A DNA stretch of 64,000 nt, taken from Promethearchaeota archaeon. GTDB taxonomy: Archaea; Asgardarchaeota; Lokiarchaeia; Sigyniarchaeales; SOKP01. The stretch covers positions 1 to 64,000 of the forward strand of contig JABXKD010000006.1 in assembly GCA_013375475.1 (NCBI GenBank), read 5' to 3'. Both the position numbers and the translations under genes were made by a program. Positions 34,357 to 43,972 of the stretch are shown here, piece after piece (within the stretch, counting starts at the first letter, position 1; the number at the start of each line of letters is the position of its first letter). The notes below the pieces were generated by a model. The model did not search any database and was not told the DNA's origin. It worked only from the letters and a program-made list of their open reading frames with translations.

Positions 34357-36876
34357 ATGAAATTTACTGACTTGGAACCTGTCAAAAAAGATAAAAGCTT
34401 TGATGAAATTTTTGAATACATTAGCGATGAGAGAATTTTAAGAGTTCTTCTCGAGTTAAAAATATTTAGTTTAAGGGAGATTCAGAAGGAAGCCATAAGA
34501 AAGGGTGTTTTCTTTCAAAAGTCTTTTTTAGTCTGTGCTCCTTCGGGTTCTGGTAAAACCTTGATTGGTGAAATCTGCGCCGTTAATAATGTATTCCAAA
34601 AGTTTGGAAAAAGTATCTACCTTGTACCTTATAAAGCGTTGGCAACTGAAAAATATGTCCATTTTAAGAAAAGTTACGAGCGATTTGGAGTTAAAGTTGA
34701 ATTATCAATTGGTGACTACGATGTGGACGATTCAAAACTCGAACAAGCAGACATCTTAGTTACTACCTATGAAAAAATGGATTCAATATTACGAAACTTT
34801 AGCGATAAAGAGTGGATTTTCGATATATCAACTGTAATTATTGATGAGATTCACATCTTAGGTGACGCAAGCGGATCCCGAGGTCCACGATTAGAGTCTC
34901 TGATTGTGAGATTAAACGAATTTTTACACAGCCCACAAATTATCGGCCTATCAGCAACGATTGCTAACCCTGAATTCTTTAACGAATGGCTCTCATCTCT
35001 TGGGAACAAGACTACGCTTATATCTTCAGAAATACGACCTGTACCTCTCCAATATAAGATCGAAATAACCCAAAATAAAGATTCTACCCTTAAAAAAATA
35101 ATCAAAGCTACTTTAGATAACGGAGGTCAAACCTTAGTATTCTTAAATAGAAGAAAGTCTACGCAACAGACAGCGAGAAACCTTAAAAACTTGATTAAAA
35201 CTCATATAAGTGAATCTGAACTTAAGGCGTGCAAAAATATCGAAGAAAAGCTTAACGCTATTAAAGGAAGGCACCTAGAGTTGAAAAAAGTTGTGAAATC
35301 CGGAATAGCTTTCCATCACGCTGGCTTGCTTCCGAAAGAAAGAAAACTTATAGAAGATTCTTATCGAAAACATATAATAAAAGTAATTTGCTGCACTACA
35401 ACTTTATCCGCGGGTTTAAACATTCCAGCTCGAACGGTGATTGTAAAGGACTTTAAAAAATATGTGACTTCAGGACACAACATAAAAAATTTTTCGGGAT
35501 ATCACGAGAACGGAGATGGGTTCTCCTACTTTATGCCTTTTTCTGCCAATACTATTTTTCAAATGTTGGGAAGAGCGGGTAGACCGGGATTAGACGATGA
35601 AGGATTTGGATACTTGCTTGTCAGCGACGTAGACGAGAGGGACTGGATAGAAGACCATTATTTCCAGAGCAATTTACCGTCAGAGGTATATACTCCAAAG
35701 TACAACGACTTAGTTTCAGGATTGAACAAAATAAATACGTTAAAAGAGCAAGTGCTCCTAAGAATTTACGAGGAAAAGAACATAACTTTAGATAAGTTAA
35801 AAAAATTCTTTCAAAAAACATTTTTTTGGTTTGGTATCAAAGATAAAATGGAACGAGAACAAATACCAATCGATCAACTCCTCATGATCAAAGAGATTAC
35901 TCCAGTGAACATACTAAAACTTCATTCGGACTCTTCTAAAGTAAAAACATTATCGAAAAAACGCTACCTGATTAAGATCACTAAGCTTACTAAATCTAAC
36001 GTCTCAGGGTATATAAAAACCGATTTCGGGGTTTTTTTCACCGAGTTTGATACCGACATAGGAATTCGATGTTCTTGTGGGTTTGAAAACGGCTTATCAA
36101 ATAATTACTCTAACGAGCAGTTTTCCTTCGAATTTTGCGACCATATCACCGCTTTTTTGCTCCATTTGATCGAAATTCCCGATAAAAACTTCCAGAAATA
36201 TGTAGACGATATCATTCCTAAATCGGTTAAGAATCAATACGTTCTAAATTACCTTTTTGACAAGGGATTAATTATTAAAAGGGATAACGGTACGATTAAA
36301 TGTTCGCAATTCGGAAAATTAGTCATTCGTTTGTATCTTTATCCCGTTTCTGGAGTACTTATCCGAAATAAGCTCGAAAACGCTGCGATGGATACATTCC
36401 AAGATATCGTTAAAGAAGCGTACGAGGTTTTAAAGGCAGAACAAAAAGTGCGCGACTATAGACTTCTCCAACCAATTTTAGAATGGTGCGATGAGGAACC
36501 TCTCGACGCTATTATAGAACGCCATAACATTATGACTGGAGACCTTTACACTATAAAAGATAACTTAGAACGAATCATAACTTTCATTGGAATAATAGCG
36601 GTTCACTTGAGCGAATCAGATTTAGATTTACAAGAAGATATGATAAGAATAGCAGAGATTGCAGAGACGCTTAAAATAAGAATTCATTACGGGATTCACG
36701 AGGAATTATTCGACTTGGTGTTAAGGTTAGATAATGTAGCAAGAGTTAGGGCAAGATTTTTGTATAACGCCGGATTTCACACAGCAACTCAAGTAAAAAA
36801 ACAAAATCCTTACGTACTAAATCGAAAAACGGGGTTAGGAATTAACCTATGTAAAAATATTATAAAAGGGAAGTAA
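34357..36876 (+). CDS. Hel308-like superfamily 2 DNA helicase with SWIM zinc motif
   Basis: An 839-residue helicase. Motif I CAPSGSGKTL near residue 64, motif II DEIH near 165, motif III GLSATIA near 200, HHAGLLPKER near 323, and QMLGRAGRPG (motif VI) near 405 match Hel308/Ski2-type helicases that unwind stalled forks. The C-terminal part ends in an HhH-like segment (FLYNAGFHTATQVKKQNPY). In between, at residues 572-596, RCSCGF...FCDH gives C-x-C-x19-C-x-H, the SWIM zinc motif, which I do not know from standard Hel308. The gene is divergent from the HhH membrane protein gene. Confidence 0.8.
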   Translation: MKFTDLEPVKKDKSFDEIFEYISDERILRVLLELKIFSLREIQKEAIRKGVFFQKSFLVCAPSGSGKTLIGEICAVNNVFQKFGKSIYLVPYKALATEKYVHFKKSYERFGVKVELSIGDYDVDDSKLEQADILVTTYEKMDSILRNFSDKEWIFDISTVIIDEIHILGDASGSRGPRLESLIVRLNEFLHSPQIIGLSATIANPEFFNEWLSSLGNKTTLISSEIRPVPLQYKIEITQNKDSTLKKIIKATLDNGGQTLVFLNRRKSTQQTARNLKNLIKTHISESELKACKNIEEKLNAIKGRHLELKKVVKSGIAFHHAGLLPKERKLIEDSYRKHIIKVICCTTTLSAGLNIPARTVIVKDFKKYVTSGHNIKNFSGYHENGDGFSYFMPFSANTIFQMLGRAGRPGLDDEGFGYLLVSDVDERDWIEDHYFQSNLPSEVYTPKYNDLVSGLNKINTLKEQVLLRIYEEKNITLDKLKKFFQKTFFWFGIKDKMEREQIPIDQLLMIKEITPVNILKLHSDSSKVKTLSKKRYLIKITKLTKSNVSGYIKTDFGVFFTEFDTDIGIRCSCGFENGLSNNYSNEQFSFEFCDHITAFLLHLIEIPDKNFQKYVDDIIPKSVKNQYVLNYLFDKGLIIKRDNGTIKCSQFGKLVIRLYLYPVSGVLIRNKLENAAMDTFQDIVKEAYEVLKAEQKVRDYRLLQPILEWCDEEPLDAIIERHNIMTGDLYTIKDNLERIITFIGIIAVHLSESDLDLQEDMIRIAEIAETLKIRIHYGIHEELFDLVLRLDNVARVRARFLYNAGFHTATQVKKQNPYVLNRKTGLGINLCKNIIKGK

Positions 36877-36904
36877 CACTAAAAAGGTCCGACCCCGGCT
36901 TATT

Positions 36905-37303
36905 TTACTTTGTTAATGAGATCTCCTTTACCTGTTTATCCACTTCGGAATTAAAGTTATGAAATAAAGCCACATCACTTTCCCAATTTTTTGTAAGCTT
37001 GCTGCGAAACTTTTTATAAAATTGGTTCGATAAAATCTCAAAATTTTCGTTTGCTACTTTAGTTTTAACGTGGATCGTAGAGATTCCTATAAAAAAGAAA
37101 GGCTCAATTTTCTTAAAATGAAGGCGATATTGGTTCAATGACACTTTTTGCATATCTCGCTCGAAACAAATCTTATAGATAGAATTTATCGCGTGAAAAT
37201 AAGCACCTATAAGTGTTTCATCGCATTGGAGTAAAGAACAATGGCTAAAAATTACCTTTCCGCCATCTGCTAACACGAAAAAATCTAGTAAAAATTCGGT
37301 CAT
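36905..37303 (-). CDS. longin/roadblock-like small protein
   Basis: A 132-residue alpha/beta protein. The strand-rich start (FFVLADGGKVIFSHC), the helix IGAYFHAINSIYKICF and a late FYKKFRSKLTKNWESDVALFH helix follow the layout of longin-domain proteins of membrane trafficking (G-x-x-h-F-S near the start, Y/F-x-x-K/F late). Asgard archaea encode many such proteins beside small GTPases. It starts at ATG 37303; minus-strand TTTTAAATAAG lies near 37326-37336. Assignment rests on pattern, not on a diagnostic residue. Confidence 0.5.
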   Translation of the reverse strand: MTEFLLDFFVLADGGKVIFSHCSLLQCDETLIGAYFHAINSIYKICFERDMQKVSLNQYRLHFKKIEPFFFIGISTIHVKTKVANENFEILSNQFYKKFRSKLTKNWESDVALFHNFNSEVDKQVKEISLTK

Positions 37304-37445
37304 GACAATTTCTACCGGATTTTTTACTTATTTAAAATGAAATGTGATCTCAATGATACCAAAAGTATGTGGTCTCAACACAATTTTTCCTTTTTAAATG
37401 ACTGAGCAATAATGTATTTATCCTACAAGAAAAAGAAAAATCGCA

Positions 37446-37730
37446 ATGGATTCTAAAGAAAAGCAAGATCCATTTGAAATTATTGACAGAAAGAAAATTA
37501 GGATAAAAGAATTTCTTGTCTTTAAAGAACTGGATGACGATCAAGACAACTATATCATCAAAGAATTTGAAAAGACGAAGGAACAAACTTTAGAAGCGCT
37601 TGAGTTCATCCAAAAAATTATAAAAAATCAACCTGACTTGAAATCAGACCGAATAAAAGGCTATCTAAGGCGACAGCGATATTTTATGAAACTTTTTCTT
37701 GAAGAAGTAAATAAGGACTATTCTGAGTAA
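37446..37730 (+). CDS. small helical acidic protein, unknown
   Basis: A 94-residue soluble protein, highly charged, all-helical by pattern (KEFEKTKEQTLEALEFIQKI). No family recognised. ATG start near an A-rich leader. It is flanked by a longin-like gene and a small barrel protein gene. Confidence 0.45.
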   Translation: MDSKEKQDPFEIIDRKKIRIKEFLVFKELDDDQDNYIIKEFEKTKEQTLEALEFIQKIIKNQPDLKSDRIKGYLRRQRYFMKLFLEEVNKDYSE

Positions 37731-37841
37731 AAATATAATAAAAATATTTTATTAAATATTAAAAATCATTACTCTCTTTTATATTAATTATTTGCTAAAT
37801 TAATAATAATCTAAACTAAAAAGGTTAAAGGTGATAAAATA

Positions 37842-38180
37842 ATGATTTTGGTTCAATGGTCATGTGAAGTTCCTCAAGAAAAACTGGAAAGTTTCCTTGA
37901 TTATGCCAAAAATAGATTGAAACTATTTTATGAATCTCATGGTTGTTTACGTTATGAACTCTTTTTCCCTATGATAACAGATAAAAAATATTTCCCTTAT
38001 CAAATTTCAGAAAATAAGAATCGATACACAGAGCAGCTACTATTTAAAGATCTTAAAGATTTTGATAAGTTTTACGAAAGAATAGAAAAAGAACGGGGTG
38101 CTCACGAGGTTGTTGGGATGTATACAAAAGAATTCAAGATTAATAATTGTAATTTTAAAATATTAATCGAAACAGGTTAA
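37842..38180 (+). CDS. dimeric alpha/beta-barrel (antibiotic monooxygenase-like) protein
   Basis: A 112-residue protein starting MILVQWSCEVPQEKLESFLD, with a G-C-L-R-Y-E-L-F strand near residue 34 and Y-T-E-Q-L-L-F-K-D in the second half. This follows the ferredoxin-like barrel of the ABM family, where a dimer surrounds a substrate pocket. AAAGGTGA near 37825-37832 is a ribosome-binding site. The role is unknown; the family covers cofactor-free oxygenases as well as non-enzymatic proteins. Confidence 0.5.
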   Translation: MILVQWSCEVPQEKLESFLDYAKNRLKLFYESHGCLRYELFFPMITDKKYFPYQISENKNRYTEQLLFKDLKDFDKFYERIEKERGAHEVVGMYTKEFKINNCNFKILIETG

Positions 38181-38404
38181 TCGGATTTATAAACTTAATT
38201 TTTTCCTACTTTTTCTTGACTTTTTCAAGGTTTTATTCGGTAACTTTATTGATTTTAACTATAAGAAAAAAATGTTAAAATTATATCTCAATTATATCAC
38301 TAAATAGACTAGAAAAAAATACCAGAAATCAAGCCCTTTAATTAATTTTTTTTTAAATAGAACCAGCATTATTAAGCTGTAAAACCGTGAAAAAGGTGAG
38401 TAGA

Positions 38405-38641
38405 ATGGGTATTGAACTCGAAAAAAATAGGAAACAAGAAACTTTAGTTATTGAGATTTCAGAATATGACACAGTTGAGTTAGTGATTTCTAAAATAATA
38501 GTTCCTTTTTCAGAAGTTCTGAAAGCATCCCGTGCTCCCGATATTTATATTGGGTATGAAAAAATCCCATTTAAAAATCGAGATCCAATCTATAAAAGCA
38601 TAATGAGACAAGAATTTTCAGATGCGGTGCGCTCAGATTAG
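38405..38641 (+). CDS. small protein, unknown
   Basis: A 78-residue protein beginning MGIELEKNRK. AGGTGAG at 38394-38400 lies at ribosome-binding distance from ATG 38405, so I prefer this over GTG 38387. TTTTTTTTTAAATAG near 38348-38358 may be its TATA region. Its last bases overlap the 3' end of the convergent zinc-ribbon gene. No family recognised. Confidence 0.45.
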   Translation: MGIELEKNRKQETLVIEISEYDTVELVISKIIVPFSEVLKASRAPDIYIGYEKIPFKNRDPIYKSIMRQEFSDAVRSD

Positions 38642-39177
38642 TTTTTCTGAGAAATTTTATAGTAGAATTCTTCATCTTTCAAGGGGATTAAAAATCCCTT
38701 CTTCTTGAATTTTTTAATAAGACGGGGTATTTCTTGACTTGGAATTCCAGAATCTTCAGCCATAATCTCAATCAAATACGCAGGAAATTTACTATAAAGT
38801 TTAGAAAGTTTAAGTAAGAGAGTTTTAAACTTAAATCTGTTATCCGGTTCATCAATTTTGTCTTCTTTAGAATAAGAAAATGTTAAACTATTGTTTTGAA
38901 CACTTTTTGTGTCGATTATAAAATCGTTTTGTGATCTAAATTCGGGAACAGCTAATTCATTCTGCTTTCTTTTCACAGTATTTACAGCAAGTGTCATACC
39001 ACGCACAATTTCTCCTTTATTTAGAACGGTTTTCACTTGGTGAGAACGCCCACATCGCAAGCACTTTTTAGTTTTCTGAGTGGTTTTCACATAAAGAAAC
39101 TGCTGACATTTTTTGCACGCGAAAACTAAATAAGGAGTTTTGTCCTTTTTGAAAGCAGTCTCTTCCACATTAAGCAA
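38638..39177 (-). CDS. zinc-ribbon protein with winged-helix-like C terminus (DUF1922-like start)
   Basis: A 179-residue protein. ACKKCQQFLYVKTTQKTKKC followed by LRCGR gives C-x2-C...C-x2-C as in archaeal DUF1922 zinc ribbons. The C-terminal half (KFPAYLIEIMAEDSGIPSQE, then IPRLIKKFKKKGFLI) reads as a winged helix. Its start overlaps the stop of the Hef-like gene by 8 nt, so it is cotranslated with the helicase and likely a DNA-binding partner of it. Confidence 0.65.
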   Translation of the reverse strand: MLNVEETAFKKDKTPYLVFACKKCQQFLYVKTTQKTKKCLRCGRSHQVKTVLNKGEIVRGMTLAVNTVKRKQNELAVPEFRSQNDFIIDTKSVQNNSLTFSYSKEDKIDEPDNRFKFKTLLLKLSKLYSKFPAYLIEIMAEDSGIPSQEIPRLIKKFKKKGFLIPLKDEEFYYKISQKN

Positions 39178-41335
39178 CCTCGTATTCCTTTTTTGAGTGC
39201 AAATATATGTTTTTAACGATGAAATATAATTCTTCAGGAAGATCGATAGGAATAGCTTTCAAATCGTTAGTTAAGCCCCATTCTTTGATTTCTCGCTTAA
39301 GAAGTCGTTCTTCGTCTTGATAATTCTCAGAAAAGTCAATAAAATCGAAAATTGAAACAAATAGATTATATTTCTTACTCAAGTGAGAAATCTTCTTTAG
39401 CAGCGTTTTCTTTTCAAATTGGTGTGGATCTAAAGCTTGGATTATGACGCGATCGAACATAGTAATGTGGTTAATTGACTTCACAACCTCGAAAGGTATT
39501 TGGTCGTGTTGAAGATTTTTTCTTATCCCGTATTTAACGGGAAGAGATTGGCTTATTTTGATTTCAGCCACTTTTTGTACTATTTCATTTGAGCTCGATG
39601 AATCCTGTAAAAAGGCTTGTAAATTACCTTGCTTTTGGTGAACTTCTACTTTTCTGGGGGGTTGCGTATGCGGTTCTTCTAAAGGACTTATTTCTACTAC
39701 CATTTCCTTAGGAACTTTAGCGTAAGAAGTTCGTAGCTGTCGATCGCTCTTAAGGTTGACGTTCATTTTCTTTAGCTTGCTAAGAGCGATGTGCATGTAA
39801 ATCTCGTCGTGAGTGTCCTTGCAATAAAGGATGATAACTTTTCCTTCGCGATGGCGAGCAGTTCTTCCCTTTCTTTGGATAAATCTAATTTCTGATGCAA
39901 CTACATCGTAAAAAATAACTAGATCGCATTCTGCTATGTCTAAACCCTCTTCTCCTACGTTTGTACTCACCAAGATATTGTAGTGACCTTGTTTGAACTG
40001 TTCTAATATTGCTAACTGATTCTTTTGAGACAATCCTTTGTCATCCTTAGATTTAGTTGATTGTCCTACAAATCTAGCTGGCCTAATAACATCAGTATTA
40101 GTGATTTTTAATTTTTTTACAATATTTTTGACTGAATCTCGCAACTTCACAAAAACTAAAACCCTTGATTCGGGGTTGATTTTAAACTCTTTTAAGAGTA
40201 GCTTTTCGAGTACGTAAAATTTAGGGTGTATGAGTTGCTCTGGGGATAAATCCTCATTCTTTTTTAATTCTATATAAATTTGGTTTATCCTGTGATCCGA
40301 AGCGAGTATTTTTACCGCCTTCGAGCTAGTTTTTTTTCGAGCGTCTTGTTTTACCTTTGTTAAATAGATCAGTAAAACATCTAATCCTTGTTGTTCTATT
40401 AATTCAAGCATGTGAAAAAGGATCAATGCTTGAGCGTTTACCGATAGTGCGCTGTAAACTCCTGTTTTATCTCCGTCTCCTTTGACCAATCTAATTAGCT
40501 CGGAGTTAAGCTTTATTAAATCCTTTCTGATCACTTTAGTATACAATTTTACTGCTTTAACGCCTAAAAAACCTAGTTGAGAAAGGTATTGTAAACGTTC
40601 TTCTAAGAGCGTTTGAATTGCCAAATAAGCGTCGCCCATGAGTTCGGTGAGATTAACGCCAATTTGAAATACATCCATAGGCTTTAAATACGTTTTCACA
40701 TCCACATCTTTTCTCGTCCGAGTATGGATGTTTTTGAGTGGAATGTGTAGGTTCTCGCATAGTATATTTATCTTTTCCTTAGACGAACCAGGGCTCGCAG
40801 TCAAACCTAAAATCGTTCCATCTGGATTTTGATCCACAAATTTGTCTGCGATGAGTGTATAAGCGTAATCGCCTGTAGCGTGATGAGCTTCATCGAAAAC
40901 GATTAAACAGACGTTTTCTAAATTGTACTTTCTGTTAACCAAATCGTTTCGTAAAGTTTGGGGCGTATAAAAAATGATTTGATTTTCGTGGAATAACTCT
41001 ACTCTCTTCTCAGGAACAGTTTTACCGGTTAAAACTACGAATTCATCCTCGGGAATCGTCATCAAGTTTTTGAATGAGTCGTAATGCTGATTAATTAAAG
41101 GTCTTGTGGGAGCTAAAACGACGATCTTACTTTTAGGGGGAAAATTTTCTAAAATCCCAGCAGCGACATAGACTCCGATGATTGTTTTCCCTAGACCAGT
41201 GGGGAGTACGACAAGTGAATTTTTAGATATGCATTCTTTTGCTATTTTTGATTGGTATTCTCTATGTTCAATGTGTTTTTCCCGTAAATACGATGTCTTT
41301 TTCGTCTTGTGATTGCCCTTTTCCAGTTCCATCAT
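39170..41335 (-). CDS. Hef/FANCM-type superfamily 2 helicase, nuclease part missing
   Basis: A 721-residue helicase. EHREYQSKIAKECISKNSLV begins the Q-region, VLPTGLGKTI near 50 is motif I, FDEAHHATG near 150 is motif II, LGLTASPG near 180 motif III, and FIQRKGRTARHREGKV near 490 motif VI. Archaeal Hef carries an XPF-type nuclease behind; here the last ~150 residues (FDRVIIQALDPHQ) keep a nuclease-like strand pattern but lack E-R-K-x3-D. Thus helicase only. Operon: a 191-residue gene lies 15 nt upstream and a zinc-ribbon gene overlaps 8 nt downstream. Confidence 0.8.
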   Translation of the reverse strand: MMELEKGNHKTKKTSYLREKHIEHREYQSKIAKECISKNSLVVLPTGLGKTIIGVYVAAGILENFPPKSKIVVLAPTRPLINQHYDSFKNLMTIPEDEFVVLTGKTVPEKRVELFHENQIIFYTPQTLRNDLVNRKYNLENVCLIVFDEAHHATGDYAYTLIADKFVDQNPDGTILGLTASPGSSKEKINILCENLHIPLKNIHTRTRKDVDVKTYLKPMDVFQIGVNLTELMGDAYLAIQTLLEERLQYLSQLGFLGVKAVKLYTKVIRKDLIKLNSELIRLVKGDGDKTGVYSALSVNAQALILFHMLELIEQQGLDVLLIYLTKVKQDARKKTSSKAVKILASDHRINQIYIELKKNEDLSPEQLIHPKFYVLEKLLLKEFKINPESRVLVFVKLRDSVKNIVKKLKITNTDVIRPARFVGQSTKSKDDKGLSQKNQLAILEQFKQGHYNILVSTNVGEEGLDIAECDLVIFYDVVASEIRFIQRKGRTARHREGKVIILYCKDTHDEIYMHIALSKLKKMNVNLKSDRQLRTSYAKVPKEMVVEISPLEEPHTQPPRKVEVHQKQGNLQAFLQDSSSSNEIVQKVAEIKISQSLPVKYGIRKNLQHDQIPFEVVKSINHITMFDRVIIQALDPHQFEKKTLLKKISHLSKKYNLFVSIFDFIDFSENYQDEERLLKREIKEWGLTNDLKAIPIDLPEELYFIVKNIYLHSKKEYEVA

Positions 41336-41350
41336 CTTCTTTAACTTCCC

Positions 41351-41926
41351 TTACACGATTTGTATGAGATAATCCTCTACTTCTAATTTTGTAATTATTT
41401 TTTTACTTTTATTGTTATACGAAATTAACCTTCCTGTTTCAATTGCGAGCTTTGAAGGGTAAATTAAACCGTTTCCTCTATACTCGAAGAAATATGGATG
41501 GGTTTTTTTGAGATTCCTTATCTTCTTCGAAAGTTCCGTAGTATTGTGCTTGATTTCAAACCCCTTTCCTATTTTTACGTGCTGAAAGTAATACACTAAG
41601 TCGTTTAACACTCTAACTTCTTCTTGGCCAATCTCAATTTCTTTAGGCTCGTTTGTAATAAGATTTTTAACTTCCGATTTTAACTTTAAGACCAGAAAGG
41701 TTTTGTTGTTTTTCCACTTCTTATACAGATAGAACTCATCAAGTGACGTACTAAATAACTTTTGAAAGCGAAAAACGAGTTCTAAAATCTCGTCCAGCTC
41801 TACTTCAGATAAATGAAGATACGCTGCTAATTTACCGAGATTAAACACGCTTTCTTTCCGTGTTTTGAACTTTTCCAAAGCTGATATTATTTGATGTAAC
41901 TGCTTAATTTTTACGCTCTGAGCCAT
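41351..41926 (-). CDS. helical protein upstream of the Hef-like gene, unknown
   Basis: A 191-residue soluble protein rich in lysine. FNLGKLAAYLHLSEVELDEI near residue 25 has the spacing of a helix-turn-helix, so it may bind DNA. Its stop lies 15 nt before the Hef-like ATG, so it forms one operon with the helicase and zinc-ribbon genes. No family recognised. Confidence 0.5.
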   Translation of the reverse strand: MAQSVKIKQLHQIISALEKFKTRKESVFNLGKLAAYLHLSEVELDEILELVFRFQKLFSTSLDEFYLYKKWKNNKTFLVLKLKSEVKNLITNEPKEIEIGQEEVRVLNDLVYYFQHVKIGKGFEIKHNTTELSKKIRNLKKTHPYFFEYRGNGLIYPSKLAIETGRLISYNNKSKKIITKLEVEDYLIQIV

Positions 41927-41975
41927 TACTACTTATAGAAAATAAGAAAATAAAAAGAAAAAATTTTGATCTAAA

Positions 41976-43760
41976 TTATCTTGATTGCTTCGCTAATCCT
42001 TCGTGTAATATAAATAAGCCTATTACAATAGAAAATATTGCTATTGATGGGAAGAAACTAGCCCAAGGCGCATCAAACAAGTGTACTCTCGCCTGACTAA
42101 CAAGTCCGCCTAATGAAATTATTTGATAATCATGAAATCCTAAAAATCCTAGTGACGCGTAAAGCAGTATTGCAAATCCTGCAAATAAGGGCATATAAGA
42201 GACTATTTTCTTTCCAATGGGAACGATCCGGAATTCTGTATTACCTATTATTCTTGTAAAACCAGGTATGAGCAATAGACCAGTCATAAACATCAATAGT
42301 CCAAAAAGATTCCCAAATATCATAGTAGCAAGTAAAACTAGTAGTATTCCTGGCAATACGTAAAAAACCAAAGTTACACTCATGATTATTGTATGACCCT
42401 TACGATTAAATTTACTAGCTAACAGCCCGAATATCAAACCTCCAATTAAACCAATAAGAACAGCTCCAGCTCCGAATATCACAGAACCACGAGTACCATA
42501 TGTCACTAACGCAAACACATCCCTTCCGAATTGAGTTGTTCCAAAAGGGTGAGTTGGAGATGGAGGTTCCCAAGATCCGATATATATTCCATTAGCTTCT
42601 GCGTAAGTAGATCCCGATATTAGTTCAGGAAATATCGTTGCGAAAATAGAATTTAAAACGGCTAGTAATCCAATATACATTAGTGGAGATCGAACAATTT
42701 TATTCAAGTAATTCTTTAGATCACTTACAGCACTAAGATTAGGCTCTCTTTCCATTGTTTCCTCGACATCTTTTAAGGGAAGTTCATTTTTATCCTTTAC
42801 TAACCCATAAATGCTAAAGATTAAGTTAGAAACGATAATTGTTGCAGCAAATAGTATGATGAATATAAACAAAAACCCCCTGATCAAAAAGTAGTCCCCA
42901 TACATTAGAGCATTTATGAAATAAGTCCCGAAACCATATAAATTAAACGTTACGTCGATCAAGAAAAGATATGTAAAAATCACACCGAACACTACGCTGG
43001 TTTTGGCAGTATGTGAAAAGATCGTCTTTTTCTTGTAGGAGTCTTTCGCCCTGTTAGAGCTATACGCTCTCGTCATTAGCGCTGTAATTGCAACTAATAA
43101 AATTATTGTGGGTAAGACATAATGCTCCCGGATATCAAGCGCTAATGCCAGATTCCCTGAGATAAATGCATCAAACATCATAAAACCCGTAATTAATGGA
43201 GGAGAAGGATACATAAAGCTTTTATAACCTATAGTTGGAAACAACGGAAATAGATAACCAAGAGTGAACTGTAAAAACATACCAAAAAAGAATATCGGAA
43301 CAGCGACACCTACAGCGCTTAATAATTGAATACCCTTTTTTAACCAATTACGTTTAGATCGATTTGATATTCTTCCAAAGACATATCCTAATATAATACC
43401 TATAACTAAGGGGAAAATCAGAAGTTCAATCGTGTGTGGAACCGATCTCATCAATATATCGAATACAGGAGTTCCCCAACTGATAGAAGAAGAGTAAGCC
43501 AAATTACTGGTCAAAAAGTCTCCAAGGTACCGTAGAAATCTGAAAAAAAGGGGGTCGTTAAGTCCATACATTTGCTTAAACGCTTCCATCATAAGAGGAT
43601 CAGGTGGACCGGGTGGTAGGAGTCCAAGCACTATTTGGTCTGGAGTAAAGGCTGCGTACAGAAAAAAAAAAGTAACTACTACTCCAATATACAATAATGT
43701 GAAACCTAACGCGAATGTTAGAATAATATTTAGACGGTGTTTTCTATCCAAGTTTTTCAA
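41976..43760 (-). CDS. fused peptide/nickel ABC transporter permease (DppB-DppC in one chain)
   Basis: A 594-residue membrane protein made of two permeases that are normally separate. The first ~320 residues match DppB: a long periplasmic segment DPLFFRFLRYLGDFLTSNLA, then VPHTIELLIFPLVIGIILGY and SAVGVAVPIFFFGM. From about 355 on DppC starts: THPFGTTQFGRDVFALVTYG, then GLIGGLIFGLLASKF and VSQARVHLFDAPWASFFPS. So one chain forms the whole membrane channel. No ATPase or binding-protein gene adjoins it. The fusion looks real: the linker is in frame and charged. Confidence 0.75.
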   Translation of the reverse strand: MKNLDRKHRLNIILTFALGFTLLYIGVVVTFFFLYAAFTPDQIVLGLLPPGPPDPLMMEAFKQMYGLNDPLFFRFLRYLGDFLTSNLAYSSSISWGTPVFDILMRSVPHTIELLIFPLVIGIILGYVFGRISNRSKRNWLKKGIQLLSAVGVAVPIFFFGMFLQFTLGYLFPLFPTIGYKSFMYPSPPLITGFMMFDAFISGNLALALDIREHYVLPTIILLVAITALMTRAYSSNRAKDSYKKKTIFSHTAKTSVVFGVIFTYLFLIDVTFNLYGFGTYFINALMYGDYFLIRGFLFIFIILFAATIIVSNLIFSIYGLVKDKNELPLKDVEETMEREPNLSAVSDLKNYLNKIVRSPLMYIGLLAVLNSIFATIFPELISGSTYAEANGIYIGSWEPPSPTHPFGTTQFGRDVFALVTYGTRGSVIFGAGAVLIGLIGGLIFGLLASKFNRKGHTIIMSVTLVFYVLPGILLVLLATMIFGNLFGLLMFMTGLLLIPGFTRIIGNTEFRIVPIGKKIVSYMPLFAGFAILLYASLGFLGFHDYQIISLGGLVSQARVHLFDAPWASFFPSIAIFSIVIGLFILHEGLAKQSR

Positions 43761-43972
43761 CCTTTTTTTTTTATAATTTTTGTCTATGAAATTTTAGTAC
43801 TATTATCTAGATTTCATTAGTTATAAATGTGAATGCAAAGTAATACTCTTTTCCCGATTGACTTACCACTAAAGAGATGAATATAGATATTGCATCCTAT
43901 TCGATTAATCCTAAATTATCTTACATTAAAGAAATTATAATATATCGAGTGTAAAAAAAAGAAGAACTGTAA

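Noticed and set aside
36884-36900. GC-rich island as a tRNA 3' fragment or attachment site
   Set aside because: It lacks a proper T-loop (T-T-C-R-A) and flanking stems, and no integrase gene is near.
26385-41335. Provirus or plasmid integration covering the helicase and HerA-like genes
   Set aside because: No integrase, capsid, replication initiator or flanking direct repeats were found, and cellular housekeeping-like genes are mixed in.
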